Assembly: GCA_028691435.1 (NCBI GenBank)
Contig: JAQUZG010000003.1
Span: 1-64,000, forward strand
Reading direction: 5' to 3'
Source: Candidatus Iainarchaeum sp.
GTDB taxonomy: Archaea > Iainarchaeota > Iainarchaeia > Iainarchaeales > JAAZKV01
Length of the DNA: 64,000 nt
Below the pieces are notes generated by a model. The model did no database searches. It saw nothing but the letters and a program-made list of their open reading frames with translations, and was not told where the DNA came from. A program made the position numbers and the translations under genes. Positions within the stretch are counted from its first letter, which is position 1. Every line of letters starts with the position of its first letter. Positions 8,604 to 15,078 of the stretch are shown piece after piece.

Positions 8604-8813
8604 ATGGGTATAAAAGCAAAACTAAAATCTAAAGAAAATCAAGCTTTTTTAATTCCAATTATTTTTTTAGCAATTTCAATTATTCTCTCTACTCAAACAA
8701 AAACAATTACATCTACTGAGTTTATTATGGGAATATTTTTTGGAATGGCTTTAGCCTTATTTATTGTTCTAATTTTATTCAAATTGCAAAAAAAGAAAAA
8801 GTCTGATTTGTAA
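8604..8813 (+). CDS. Small two-helix membrane protein
   Basis: A 69-residue protein with a basic N-terminus (MGIKAKLKSKENQ), two hydrophobic segments (about residues 14-29 and 40-60) and a Lys-rich tail (KLQKKKKSDL). The ATG follows AAGGTGTAAAAT, an acceptable ribosome site. The Lys clusters at both ends indicate a hairpin with both termini in the cytoplasm. No family is recognised; such proteins are often assembly factors or hypothetical. It lies 50 bases downstream of the preceding plus-strand gene. Confidence 0.6.
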   Translation: MGIKAKLKSKENQAFLIPIIFLAISIILSTQTKTITSTEFIMGIFFGMALALFIVLILFKLQKKKKSDL

Positions 8814-8930
8814 ATTAAAACAAATCAATTTATGCTTATTATTTATTTTTTGATAATTTGTGCTTTATAAGCTTTTTATTTTAAAAGCTCCACCACTACC
8901 TTTTTAAATTTTAACTAAGTTAATTATTTT

Positions 8931-9012
8931 GCGAAGATGGCAGAGCGGTCAAATGCGCCTGGCTTGAGACCAGGTTCCTTACGGAGCGGGGGTTCAAATC
9001 CCTCTCTTCGCG
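8931..9012 (+). tRNA. tRNA-Ser(TGA)
   Basis: Complete 82-base serine tRNA. Acceptor GCGAAGA (8931-8937) pairs with TCTTCGC (9005-9011), discriminator G at 9012, no encoded CCA. The anticodon arm CCTGG-CTTGAGA-CCAGG gives anticodon TGA (UCN codons). A long variable arm (TTCCTTACGGAGC) and GGTTCAAAT T-loop complete the class II fold. It is followed at once by seven T (9013-9019) and a 10-bp hairpin (9024-9055). A decayed copy of its 3' three quarters lies at 9966-10027, on the far side of a toxin-antitoxin pair. An AT-rich TTTATAAGC element at 8865-8873 is a plausible TATA region. Confidence 0.97.
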
Positions 9013-9023
9013 TTTTTTTATAA

Positions 9024-9055
9024 TTTGGTTAAATATATTTTTTATTTTAACCAAA
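9024..9055 (+). terminator. Hairpin after tRNA-Ser(TGA)
   Basis: Arms TTTGGTTAAA (9024-9033) and TTTAACCAAA (9046-9055) form a perfect 10-bp stem, just after the T7 run that ends the tRNA. It lies also 55 bases beyond the stop of the minus-strand toxin gene, so it could serve convergent transcripts from either side. Confidence 0.4.
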
Positions 9056-9109
9056 AATAAATATTTTGGTATTTAATTTTAAAATAATTGTCTTAAGATT
9101 TTGATGAAA

Positions 9110-9508
9110 TTATCTCTTTTTGTATCTAAAGATTTTATTGTATTTGTTATGATCAATTATATCTAATACATCTAAATAAATAGTTATTATTTCAATTTCT
9201 GTTTGATCTCTTTGTTGTTGATTTAATGTATAGATCATTCTCCAATAATTTGGTAAGTCAATTTTCCATAAATTAGTAATATTAAATAATTCAATATATT
9301 TTTTTGGAAAATTCTTTTTTGGAATTTGAATTCCATAATCATAATTTGTTTTTAATAATTCAAATTTTGATTCAATTGATTTTAAAAGTGTTTGATGTAT
9401 TGAACTGGAAATTCCTTTTTCTTTTTCAATTTTAACACTTTCTTTTAATTTCAAATAATCGTCTTTAGCTTCATTTAAAAGTTTTATAATAACTTTTTTT
9501 TGAACCAT
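9110..9508 (-). CDS. RelE-superfamily toxin (mRNA interferase-like)
   Basis: 132 residues. The C-terminal 60 residues have the layout of archaeal RelE/YoeB-like toxins: NLWKIDLPNYWRMIYTLN, then EIEIITIYLDVLDIIDHNKYNKIFRY, i.e. the LWK-LP-WRM-YT strand pair followed by the D-H-x-x-Y-x-x-F-x-Y end. A helical N-terminal half (KLLNEAKDDYLKLKESVKIE) is typical of the family. RelE toxins cut mRNA at the ribosome. The gene begins 4 bases after the stop of an upstream winged-helix gene, the normal antitoxin-first arrangement. Both lie between intact tRNA-Ser and its decayed 3' copy, which points to arrival with a mobile element. Toxin identity rests on motif order, not on a search. Confidence 0.75.
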   Translation of the reverse strand: MVQKKVIIKLLNEAKDDYLKLKESVKIEKEKGISSSIHQTLLKSIESKFELLKTNYDYGIQIPKKNFPKKYIELFNITNLWKIDLPNYWRMIYTLNQQQRDQTEIEIITIYLDVLDIIDHNKYNKIFRYKKR

Positions 9509-9512
9509 TTAC

Positions 9513-9782
9513 TTACACTTCCAGTGAATTATCTTGCGCAATTCTAAGATTTTTATTTGAATTAAACGTCCAAATAAAACCATTTTTTGTTTCAAGTATT
9601 AATCCTCTTTTTTCTAGATAATCTAAAGTTACATTTAATGTTGATCGCATAACTCCATTATCTAATTTTTCTAGAATTTTATTTCTACTTATTGAAGTAT
9701 CTGCGTTTTTAATAACTTCTTCAATAGCCATAACTGTTTTAAGTGTTGGAAAATGTAATACTTCTGTAACTAATTTATTCAT
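9513..9782 (-). CDS. Winged-helix antitoxin partner
   Basis: 89 residues with a winged-helix pattern: MAIEEVIKNADTSISRNKIL (helices 1-2), then GVMRSTLNVTLDYLEKRGLI (recognition helix), then a wing ETKNGFIWTFN. Short proteins of this type directly precede the RelE-like toxins of DPANN and other archaea and would serve as DNA-binding antitoxin. The start is well supported: AGGGGG lies 6 bases before the ATG. A perfect palindrome (9813-9827) next to the TATA-like stretch upstream would fit autoregulation. The C-terminal tail (NKNLRIAQDNSLEV) is the probable toxin-binding part. Confidence 0.72.
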   Translation of the reverse strand: MNKLVTEVLHFPTLKTVMAIEEVIKNADTSISRNKILEKLDNGVMRSTLNVTLDYLEKRGLILETKNGFIWTFNSNKNLRIAQDNSLEV

Positions 9783-9812
9783 AATATGCCCCCTAATAAA
9801 TATATAAGGGTA

Positions 9813-9827
9813 TAAGTTTATAACTTA
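9813..9827. promoter_or_regulatory. Palindromic operator candidate of the toxin-antitoxin operon
   Basis: TAAGTT-TAT-AACTTA is a perfect inverted repeat with 6-bp arms, 31-45 bases upstream of the antitoxin ATG. It adjoins an AT-rich stretch TATATAAGGG (9801-9810) that could be the TATA box on the minus strand. Position and symmetry are those expected for binding of a dimeric winged-helix antitoxin. Confidence 0.5.
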
Positions 9828-9965
9828 ATATGATTAATAAAAATATTTTATTTTTACAAAAAAATAATCATTTGAAAGTTTTTAATTGTTCTTAGAGTAA
9901 TTAGCCAGTGATATTAATTGTGTGATTCAATGATTACACAACATTTTAAAAAAAATTAGACTTGT

Positions 9966-10027
9966 AAAATGCGCATGGCTTGAGACCAGATTCCTTATGG
10001 AGCGGGGGAGTAAATCCCTACTTTCTT
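9966..10027 (+). pseudogene. Decayed 3' copy of tRNA-Ser(TGA) (att-like remnant)
   Basis: From the D-loop (AAATGCGC) to the 3' end this segment matches tRNA-Ser(TGA). Over 9967-10019 I count 6 differences in 53 positions against 8951-9003, including three changes in the T-loop, and the last acceptor bases are lost. No 5' acceptor or D-stem strand precedes it, so it cannot fold as a tRNA. It is in the same orientation as the intact gene. That is the pattern left by integration into a tRNA gene: intact tRNA at one end, displaced 3' part at the other. Confidence 0.85.
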
Positions 10028-10058
10028 ATTTTTATTTCTATTTTTTTTAATTAATTTG

Positions 10059-10613
10059 TTATGTAATAGTTAGCTTGTATTTTTTACACAGTTCTCTAAA
10101 TTTTATAACATTATTTTCACCATGTTTTCTTAAATCTTTTTCAATAGTTTCAATTGATTTTTTTTGATGATTTTCTTTTGGTAATTTTCCATAAAATTTA
10201 TCTGCTAAACAAATTATTTCTTCTTCAATTGTTTGTGGAATCATATCTTTTTTTGGAAGTGGTAATTGTCTTGCAATTATATCTTTTTTTGTTAATCCAA
10301 CTCCTGTATGTCTTTCACAAACTAATCCATGTTTAGGAAAACCTTCTTTTTCAAGTAAATTTTTTCCAAGTGTACCGTGTTCAATATATTTGTGTGTTCC
10401 ACTACAAAAGATTTCTTGTGCATTAGTTTGAAATATTCCAATATCATGTAACATAGAAGCTTCTTTAATAAATTCTAAATCTGGATTTAATTCAAGATTG
10501 TTTTTAGCAATTTCTAATGCAAAATCTCTAACTTTAATTGAATGTTGTATTAAAATATGGTATAATTTTGACTTAGGGTCATAATATTTTTCAATAATTA
10601 CAAAAGGATCCAT
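10059..10613 (-). CDS. HD-domain phosphohydrolase
   Basis: 184 residues, a single HD domain. Metal-binding residues visible are HSIKVRDFAL (first His), EASMLHDIGIFQTNA (the HD pair, residues 55-56), and the late CERHTGVGLTKKDI motif that replaces the usual second histidine cluster, followed by CLADKFYG (third Asp). The HG-x-L-G-K-N-L-L-E-x-E-G-F stretch is common in small uncharacterised archaeal and bacterial HD proteins (HDIG type). Likely a phosphomonoesterase or nucleotide hydrolase; substrate not predictable. A second HD gene lies 83 bases upstream on the same strand, possibly the same transcript. Confidence 0.85.
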   Translation of the reverse strand: MDPFVIIEKYYDPKSKLYHILIQHSIKVRDFALEIAKNNLELNPDLEFIKEASMLHDIGIFQTNAQEIFCSGTHKYIEHGTLGKNLLEKEGFPKHGLVCERHTGVGLTKKDIIARQLPLPKKDMIPQTIEEEIICLADKFYGKLPKENHQKKSIETIEKDLRKHGENNVIKFRELCKKYKLTIT

Positions 10614-10696
10614 AATTAAATTATTAATAGGTAAATTAAAAAATAAATTCTATAAATTGTAGTTAATCCTGATTACCAAATTAATTTATAATATAA

Positions 10697-11335
10697 TTAT
10701 AATTCTCCATCAAATTCTTTGTTTAATCTTTCAAAAAACTTTTCCATAAACTCATGTCTTTCTTTAGCAAGTCTTTTTCCTTCAGTAGTTAATAATTTGT
10801 CTTTTATTTTAATTAACTTTACTAAATATTCTCTATATGCTGTGTCTTCTTTTGAATATTCTTCAGTGTTGTCTAAATTTACATTTTTATCATGTAATCG
10901 TGCACCAATTTCTCCAGAAAATAAAAATGCTCTTCCAATTCCTGTTGCCCCTATTGAATCAAGTTTATCAGCATCATATAAAATTTTTGCTTCTAAAGAG
11001 ATTGGAATATCTTTTCCTCTAAATCTATGTGTTGCAATACAATGGATAATTTTTTCAATTTTTTCTTTATCAAAATCCATCTGTAACAATAATTCTTTTG
11101 CCATTGTTGCGCCATGTTTTGCATGACAAATTGAACCATTTGTTCTATCTTGTTCAGGTCTAGCTATGTCATGTAATATTGCTGCAATTTCAAGAATTTC
11201 TAAATCTGCATTTTCTTTTTTACCAATATGCATACATAAATTATGTACTCTTAATGTGTGATCTAAATCATGGCTTCCTTTTGAATCAAGAAATATATTT
11301 GTAGCATAATCTTTAATCAAATTAAGTTTTTCCAT
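10697..11335 (-). CDS. HD-domain phosphohydrolase (COG1418-like)
   Basis: 212 residues with a complete HD site: DLDHTLRVHNLCMHI, AAILHDIARPEQDR, HAKHGATMAKELL, HCIATHRFRGKDIP and LYDADKLDSIGATGIGRAFL. The H...HD...H...D order and the DKLDSIGATGIGR segment match the uncharacterised HD hydrolases grouped with YedJ/COG1418. These are cytosolic metal-dependent phosphohydrolases. The C-terminal helix (YREYLVKLIKIKDKLLTTEGKR) is typical. The pair of HD genes differ in sequence and are not a recent duplication. Confidence 0.88.
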   Translation of the reverse strand: MEKLNLIKDYATNIFLDSKGSHDLDHTLRVHNLCMHIGKKENADLEILEIAAILHDIARPEQDRTNGSICHAKHGATMAKELLLQMDFDKEKIEKIIHCIATHRFRGKDIPISLEAKILYDADKLDSIGATGIGRAFLFSGEIGARLHDKNVNLDNTEEYSKEDTAYREYLVKLIKIKDKLLTTEGKRLAKERHEFMEKFFERLNKEFDGEL

Positions 11336-11445
11336 GTATATATCTTTTTTTCTAAAATGTTATTAATCTATTGTTTATTTGAGTAATACTTTATTGAAAT
11401 AAATTCTTTTTTTAAAACAATGGTGTGCATATATACTTGATAAGT

Positions 11446-11850
11446 ATGCAAGAAAATCAAGATATTAATTGGCCAGAAATGTTTGAAGCTTTTAGTGAAT
11501 TAAAAATTTGTGCAAATGAAGATAGAAAAAAACTAATTATTCAAGCTTTGTTAAACTTACCAGTTGATTTAATTGATGAAGTTATGAAAAAATGCTTTTA
11601 TGTTTGTAAATTAAATGATGACTGTAATCAAATTATTCCTTCTAGGTTAATTGGTGAAAAATCAATAATTTTTTTATCTGATGATGTTTTTGATCAGCCA
11701 AAAGAAAAAATTCTATTTATTATTCTTTGTCAAACAGCTCATGTTTTATTAGATCATAAAAGTCAATCTTGTGACGAAATTTATGATGATGAAATTATTG
11801 CTCAAGAAGATGAAGCTAAAAAATTTGCTAAACTATATTTTAATATTTGA
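11446..11850 (+). CDS. Metallopeptidase-like protein with degenerate active site
   Basis: 134 residues from the ATG at 11446. The C-terminal half resembles the zinc-peptidase-like proteins in which HExxH is followed by a late E-x-E-A-x-x-x-A helix: here KILFIILCQTAHVLLDHK, then EIIAQEDEAKKFAKLYF. The helix and the downstream E-x-D-E-A are kept, but the first His-Glu is replaced by Gln-Thr (QTAHVLLDH), so it should be inactive as a protease. The N-terminal part is helical and acidic. It may be a binding or regulatory relic of this family. A strong hairpin follows directly after the stop. Confidence 0.6.
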   Translation: MQENQDINWPEMFEAFSELKICANEDRKKLIIQALLNLPVDLIDEVMKKCFYVCKLNDDCNQIIPSRLIGEKSIIFLSDDVFDQPKEKILFIILCQTAHVLLDHKSQSCDEIYDDEIIAQEDEAKKFAKLYFNI

Positions 11851-11886
11851 ATTGAAAGAGCAGCTTATTCCTGCTCTTTTCAATTC
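11849..11886 (+). terminator. Hairpin terminator after the metallopeptidase-like gene
   Basis: GAATTGAAAGAGCAG (11849-11863) and CTGCTCTTTTCAATTC (11871-11886) form a 15-bp stem with one bulged T and a 7-base loop; the stem begins at the stop codon. Confidence 0.7.
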
Positions 11887-11958
11887 ACTAAATTGGTTTT
11901 TATTCCCACTAAATTACTTTACTTTTTGATTTCACCATTTATTTTAATGAGGTGATTT

Positions 11959-12180
11959 ATTGAAGTCTTGTACTATTTAACTAACTTGTTGAGATAGCGT
12001 TAATTAGATGAACAACTATTAAAGTTCACATTGCGGATTTCCCGCGTGAAAATTATAGGTTCACAATTTCTGGTGCTATCCATAAGTACATTGGACCAAT
12101 CACCGTATAAAGAGGTCGTTAGAAATATGCTACTAAAATTTTGGTTTATTTAGCTTATCTGTTCGTCTTAGGTCTTCAAT
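11959..12180 (+). ncRNA. Candidate structured non-coding RNA, about 220 bases
   Basis: This gene-free stretch is richer in GC and in pairing than its surroundings. ATTGAAG (11959-11965) pairs with CTTCAAT (12174-12180), continued by four more pairs after one mismatch, so the two ends close on each other. Inside, GATAGC (11993-11998) pairs with GCTATC (12075-12080), and TTCAC-ATT-GCGG / CCGC-GTGAA forms a hairpin at 12025-12050 with a 3-base bulge. G-U pairs in the closing helices would be A-C on the other strand, favouring a plus-strand RNA. It ends about 115 bases before the PEGA gene. It lacks RNase P and SRP helix 8 motifs. It could be a stand-alone RNA or a long leader. Confidence 0.5.
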
Positions 12181-12295
12181 TTAATATAGTTTTGACAAAA
12201 AAATTAAAATTTATTAAATTTTTGCATTATTTAATATTGTTCTAATTTAAAAATATTTCATCTTATAAATATTTAACTTTTTGGAGGTTTATAGA

Positions 12296-13837
12296 ATGTT
12301 AAAAAATAAATTTTTATTGATATTAACAATATTCATCTTAATTCAAACAGTTTTTGCAACAGGAAATTGTTTAATTGGTGGAAGTTGTGGGGAAATTTCT
12401 TTTGGCTCTTCACCTGGTGGAGCAACAGTTTATCTTAATGGTGTAGAATATGGTAAAACATCTACCGGATCAACAGCCCCTTTAACTGTAGAAATGAATA
12501 CTGGGCAATATGATATTAGAGCAACATTATCTGGGTATGATGATTATACTGGATCAGTAACTATTGTTCAAGGAACAAATTCTCCTTTTGAATTTACAAT
12601 GAATCAAACATCAACTAAAGCAAGTATAAATGTTGCATCTGATCCAATAGATGCTGATGTTTATGTTGATGGAGCATATAAAGGAAAAACAACTGCTTCA
12701 ACTGGACCAGTTAAAGTAGATAATTTAGATCCTTATGTATCTCATAGTTTATCAGTATCTAAATCAGGTTATCAAAATTATTCAACATCATTTACATTAT
12801 CACCTGGTGAAGACAGAGGATTTAATATTAATTTGAATTCAACTGCAAAATTTGGTAAATATTATATTACATCAAATCCAAGTGGTGCAGCAATTGCAAT
12901 TGATGGATCATCGACTGGATTAATAACTCCAGCAACATTAAGTAATATCAGTGTTGGAACACACACAATTTCATTATACAAAGATGATTATTCATCATAT
13001 AGAACAAGTGAAACAGTTTATGAAAATCAAACAACAACAATCAATGCAACATTATCTTATCTTGAATCATATGGGTCAATAAATATTGCAAGTAACCCAA
13101 ACAATTCAGACGTTTATATTGATGGAAGAATGTATGGTGAAACACCATTAAAAATTTCAAATCTTTATACTGGGCAACACGATATTAGAATTAGTCATGT
13201 TGGATATGAAGATTATGTAAATAAAATTACTATTCAAAAAAATTATACTACTCCATTAAATGTAGTGTTAAATCAATCTACTACTAAAGGAGATATTTTA
13301 TTGAATTGTAATCAAAAAGGTGCATCAGTTTATGTTGGTGAAACATATAAAGGAATAACTAGTGAATATGGTTTAGATATAACTCAATTAACTGCTGGAG
13401 ACTATTCAGTAAGGGTGTCAAAAAGTGGTTTTGAAGATTATTATGCGACTGTTTCAGTATATAATAATAAAACAACAAAATTAGACGTTAGTTTAGTTGA
13501 ATCTATTACAAAACCAACTACTGGTTCATTATATGTTACATCAACTCCTTCTGGAGCAGATGTCTATGTTAATAATGAATATAAGGGTTTAACTCCAATA
13601 ATTTTAAATCAACTATCTGATGGTTATTATTCAGTTAAGTTAATGATGCCAAATTACCAAGATGCAGTTGCTACATATACAGTTTATGCAGGAAAAACAA
13701 CTGATGTTGATTTAACATTAAATGAGAATGTAAATCCAACACCAGTTGAAACTGATTATGTTCCAATAATTGTTGGGGCTGTAATTGTGTTAGTTTTTGC
13801 TGGATTAATTGGATTTATTCTAGTTAAAAGAAAATAA
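12296..13837 (+). CDS. Secreted, membrane-anchored PEGA-repeat protein
   Basis: 513 residues; GGAGG at 12283-12287 selects the ATG at 12296. A signal peptide (KNKFLLILTIFILIQTVFA) is followed by about six tandem PEGA domains of 75-80 residues. Each starts with a strand such as SINVASDPIDADVYVDG, contains G-x-T-P-x-x-x-x-x-L or equivalent, and ends in a HxIxxxxxGYxxYxxxxxV-type strand. One C-terminal membrane helix (VPIIVGAVIVLVFAGLIGFI) ends in KRK, a stop-transfer anchor. So a surface-exposed repeat stalk. PEGA repeats are beta-sandwich surface modules with binding or structural roles. It is monocistronic, with a leader holding the candidate RNA and a hairpin terminator at its stop. Confidence 0.9.
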   Translation: MLKNKFLLILTIFILIQTVFATGNCLIGGSCGEISFGSSPGGATVYLNGVEYGKTSTGSTAPLTVEMNTGQYDIRATLSGYDDYTGSVTIVQGTNSPFEFTMNQTSTKASINVASDPIDADVYVDGAYKGKTTASTGPVKVDNLDPYVSHSLSVSKSGYQNYSTSFTLSPGEDRGFNINLNSTAKFGKYYITSNPSGAAIAIDGSSTGLITPATLSNISVGTHTISLYKDDYSSYRTSETVYENQTTTINATLSYLESYGSINIASNPNNSDVYIDGRMYGETPLKISNLYTGQHDIRISHVGYEDYVNKITIQKNYTTPLNVVLNQSTTKGDILLNCNQKGASVYVGETYKGITSEYGLDITQLTAGDYSVRVSKSGFEDYYATVSVYNNKTTKLDVSLVESITKPTTGSLYVTSTPSGADVYVNNEYKGLTPIILNQLSDGYYSVKLMMPNYQDAVATYTVYAGKTTDVDLTLNENVNPTPVETDYVPIIVGAVIVLVFAGLIGFILVKRK

Positions 13838-13857
13838 GGGTAACTCCTTATTTTTTT
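13832..13857 (+). terminator. Intrinsic-type terminator of the PEGA gene
   Basis: AAATAAGG (13832-13839) and CCTTATTT (13846-13853) form an 8-bp stem with a 6-base loop, ending in a run of seven T. The stop codon lies in the left arm. Confidence 0.65.
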
Positions 13858-13958
13858 AATTAACCATTTTGTGATTATTCATTAAATCTAATTTTTAATT
13901 AAAAATCAGTTATTTAAATATTTGGGTGGTATTTTTATTTATTAATCGCAGTAAAATT

Positions 13959-14042
13959 GCGGGGGTGGCAGAGCGGTCAAATGCGGCGGACTACTAATCC
14001 GTTTCACGTAAGTGATCAAGGGTTCGAATCCCTTCTCCCGCG
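13959..14042 (+). tRNA. tRNA-Ser, anticodon ACT (A34)
   Basis: 84-base class II tRNA. Acceptor GCGGGGG (13959-13965) pairs with CTCCCGC (14035-14041) with one G-T pair; discriminator G; long variable arm TCAC-GTAA-GTGA. The anticodon arm is GCGGA-CTACTAA-TCCGT, so the anticodon at 13993-13995 is ACT, reading AGU. Archaeal Ser tRNAs for AGY normally have GCT; A at position 34 is almost never used in archaea, which lack the tRNA adenosine-34 deaminase. Everything else is a normal serine tRNA. Either a true A34 tRNA or a G-to-A difference in this sequence. Confidence 0.93.
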
Positions 14043-14108
14043 TTTCTTATTTTTAGAAGTGTAGTTTTTTTACATATATTTTTTAATTAGTGGGCATATC
14101 AGTTTATT

Positions 14109-15041
14109 ATGAATCAAGTTCTTGAAAGTATAAAAATCGTTACTACTGATCCAAAGTTTGTTACAATTAATAAAGAAAATATTGGTGAATTTTGTAATAA
14201 TTTTAAAATAAATACAATTGATATAAATTCTTTTCAAACAAAAGACTTTTTTAAAAATTTGACTGATGAAAGAAAATTTGGTTTTATTTTAACTCTTGCT
14301 TCCCAAAATGCTTGTTATTTTGGAGAACCAAAATGGACAGTTTCGTTTAATGGGGAAGAATATGATGGTTATTATGCAATGCTTTTATCTTTTGAAAGAG
14401 CATTATCTGAAGGTAATGATTTAACTAACTCAACTTTTTTAGAAAATTTAACTTTGGAAAAATTAAAAGAAATTTTTAGAGGAAATGTGGAAGTTCCAGT
14501 ATTAGATTTAAGATTAAGTGGATTAAAAGAAATTGGAAAGATAGTAAATACAAAATATGGTGGAAAGTTTAGTAATTTATTTGATTCTAAAGATTTATTT
14601 GTATTGCTTAATAGAATAATTGAATTTAGTATATTTAATGATTATTCAATAATTGATGGGAAAAAGATTTATTTTTATAAAAAAGCACAATTAGCTTTAA
14701 CTGATATTCATCGAATAATGTTTAAGCTTGATAGATTTAATGAGTTAACAGCAATGGCTGATTATAAAATTCCTCAAATGTTAAGAAATCTTGGGATATT
14801 AATTTACTCTTCAGACTTGGCTAATCGAGTGGATAATAAAATTGAAATTTTGCATAATTCTTTGGAAGAAATTGAAATTAGAGCACAAGCAATTAATGCG
14901 GTTGATTTAATAAAAAATGAATTAGTTAAAAAAAATCTTTCTGTTAATTCAATAGATATTGATGTTTCTTTATGGCTTGCTAGTCAAGATAAAAACATTC
15001 CAACAAAACCTTATCATAGGACAAGAACTATTTTTTATTAA
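14109..15041 (+). CDS. Queuosine salvage protein (DUF2419/Qng1-like)
   Basis: 310 residues spanning the whole family. Motifs: ASQNACYFGEPKWTVSFNG near residue 62, YDGYYAMLLSFERAL, LKEIFRGNVEVPVLDLRL, the long KKIYFYKKAQLALTDIHR, LTAMADYKIPQMLRNLGIL, EIEIRAQAINAVDLIKNEL and the C-terminal PYHRTRTIFY. This is the set found in queuosine 5'-phosphate N-glycosylase, which frees queuine from queuosine nucleotide for re-insertion at position 34 of GUN-anticodon tRNAs. It stands alone, 66 bases after tRNA-Ser(ACT), and no queuine transporter or TGT is in the window. Archaea normally make archaeosine instead, so its presence is notable. Confidence 0.88.
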   Translation: MNQVLESIKIVTTDPKFVTINKENIGEFCNNFKINTIDINSFQTKDFFKNLTDERKFGFILTLASQNACYFGEPKWTVSFNGEEYDGYYAMLLSFERALSEGNDLTNSTFLENLTLEKLKEIFRGNVEVPVLDLRLSGLKEIGKIVNTKYGGKFSNLFDSKDLFVLLNRIIEFSIFNDYSIIDGKKIYFYKKAQLALTDIHRIMFKLDRFNELTAMADYKIPQMLRNLGILIYSSDLANRVDNKIEILHNSLEEIEIRAQAINAVDLIKNELVKKNLSVNSIDIDVSLWLASQDKNIPTKPYHRTRTIFY

Positions 15042-15078
15042 ATTTAATTATTTAAAAAATTTGGTTATTATCAAATTT

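Noticed and set aside
10059..11335. HD pair as part of a defence or Cas system
   Set aside because: No helicase, Cas or effector gene accompanies them; both look like housekeeping phosphohydrolases.
11959..12180. RNase P RNA or SRP RNA at this place
   Set aside because: No CRI/CRV blocks or SRP helix 8 tetraloop and internal-loop bases; RNase P RNA is clearly at 53035-53258.
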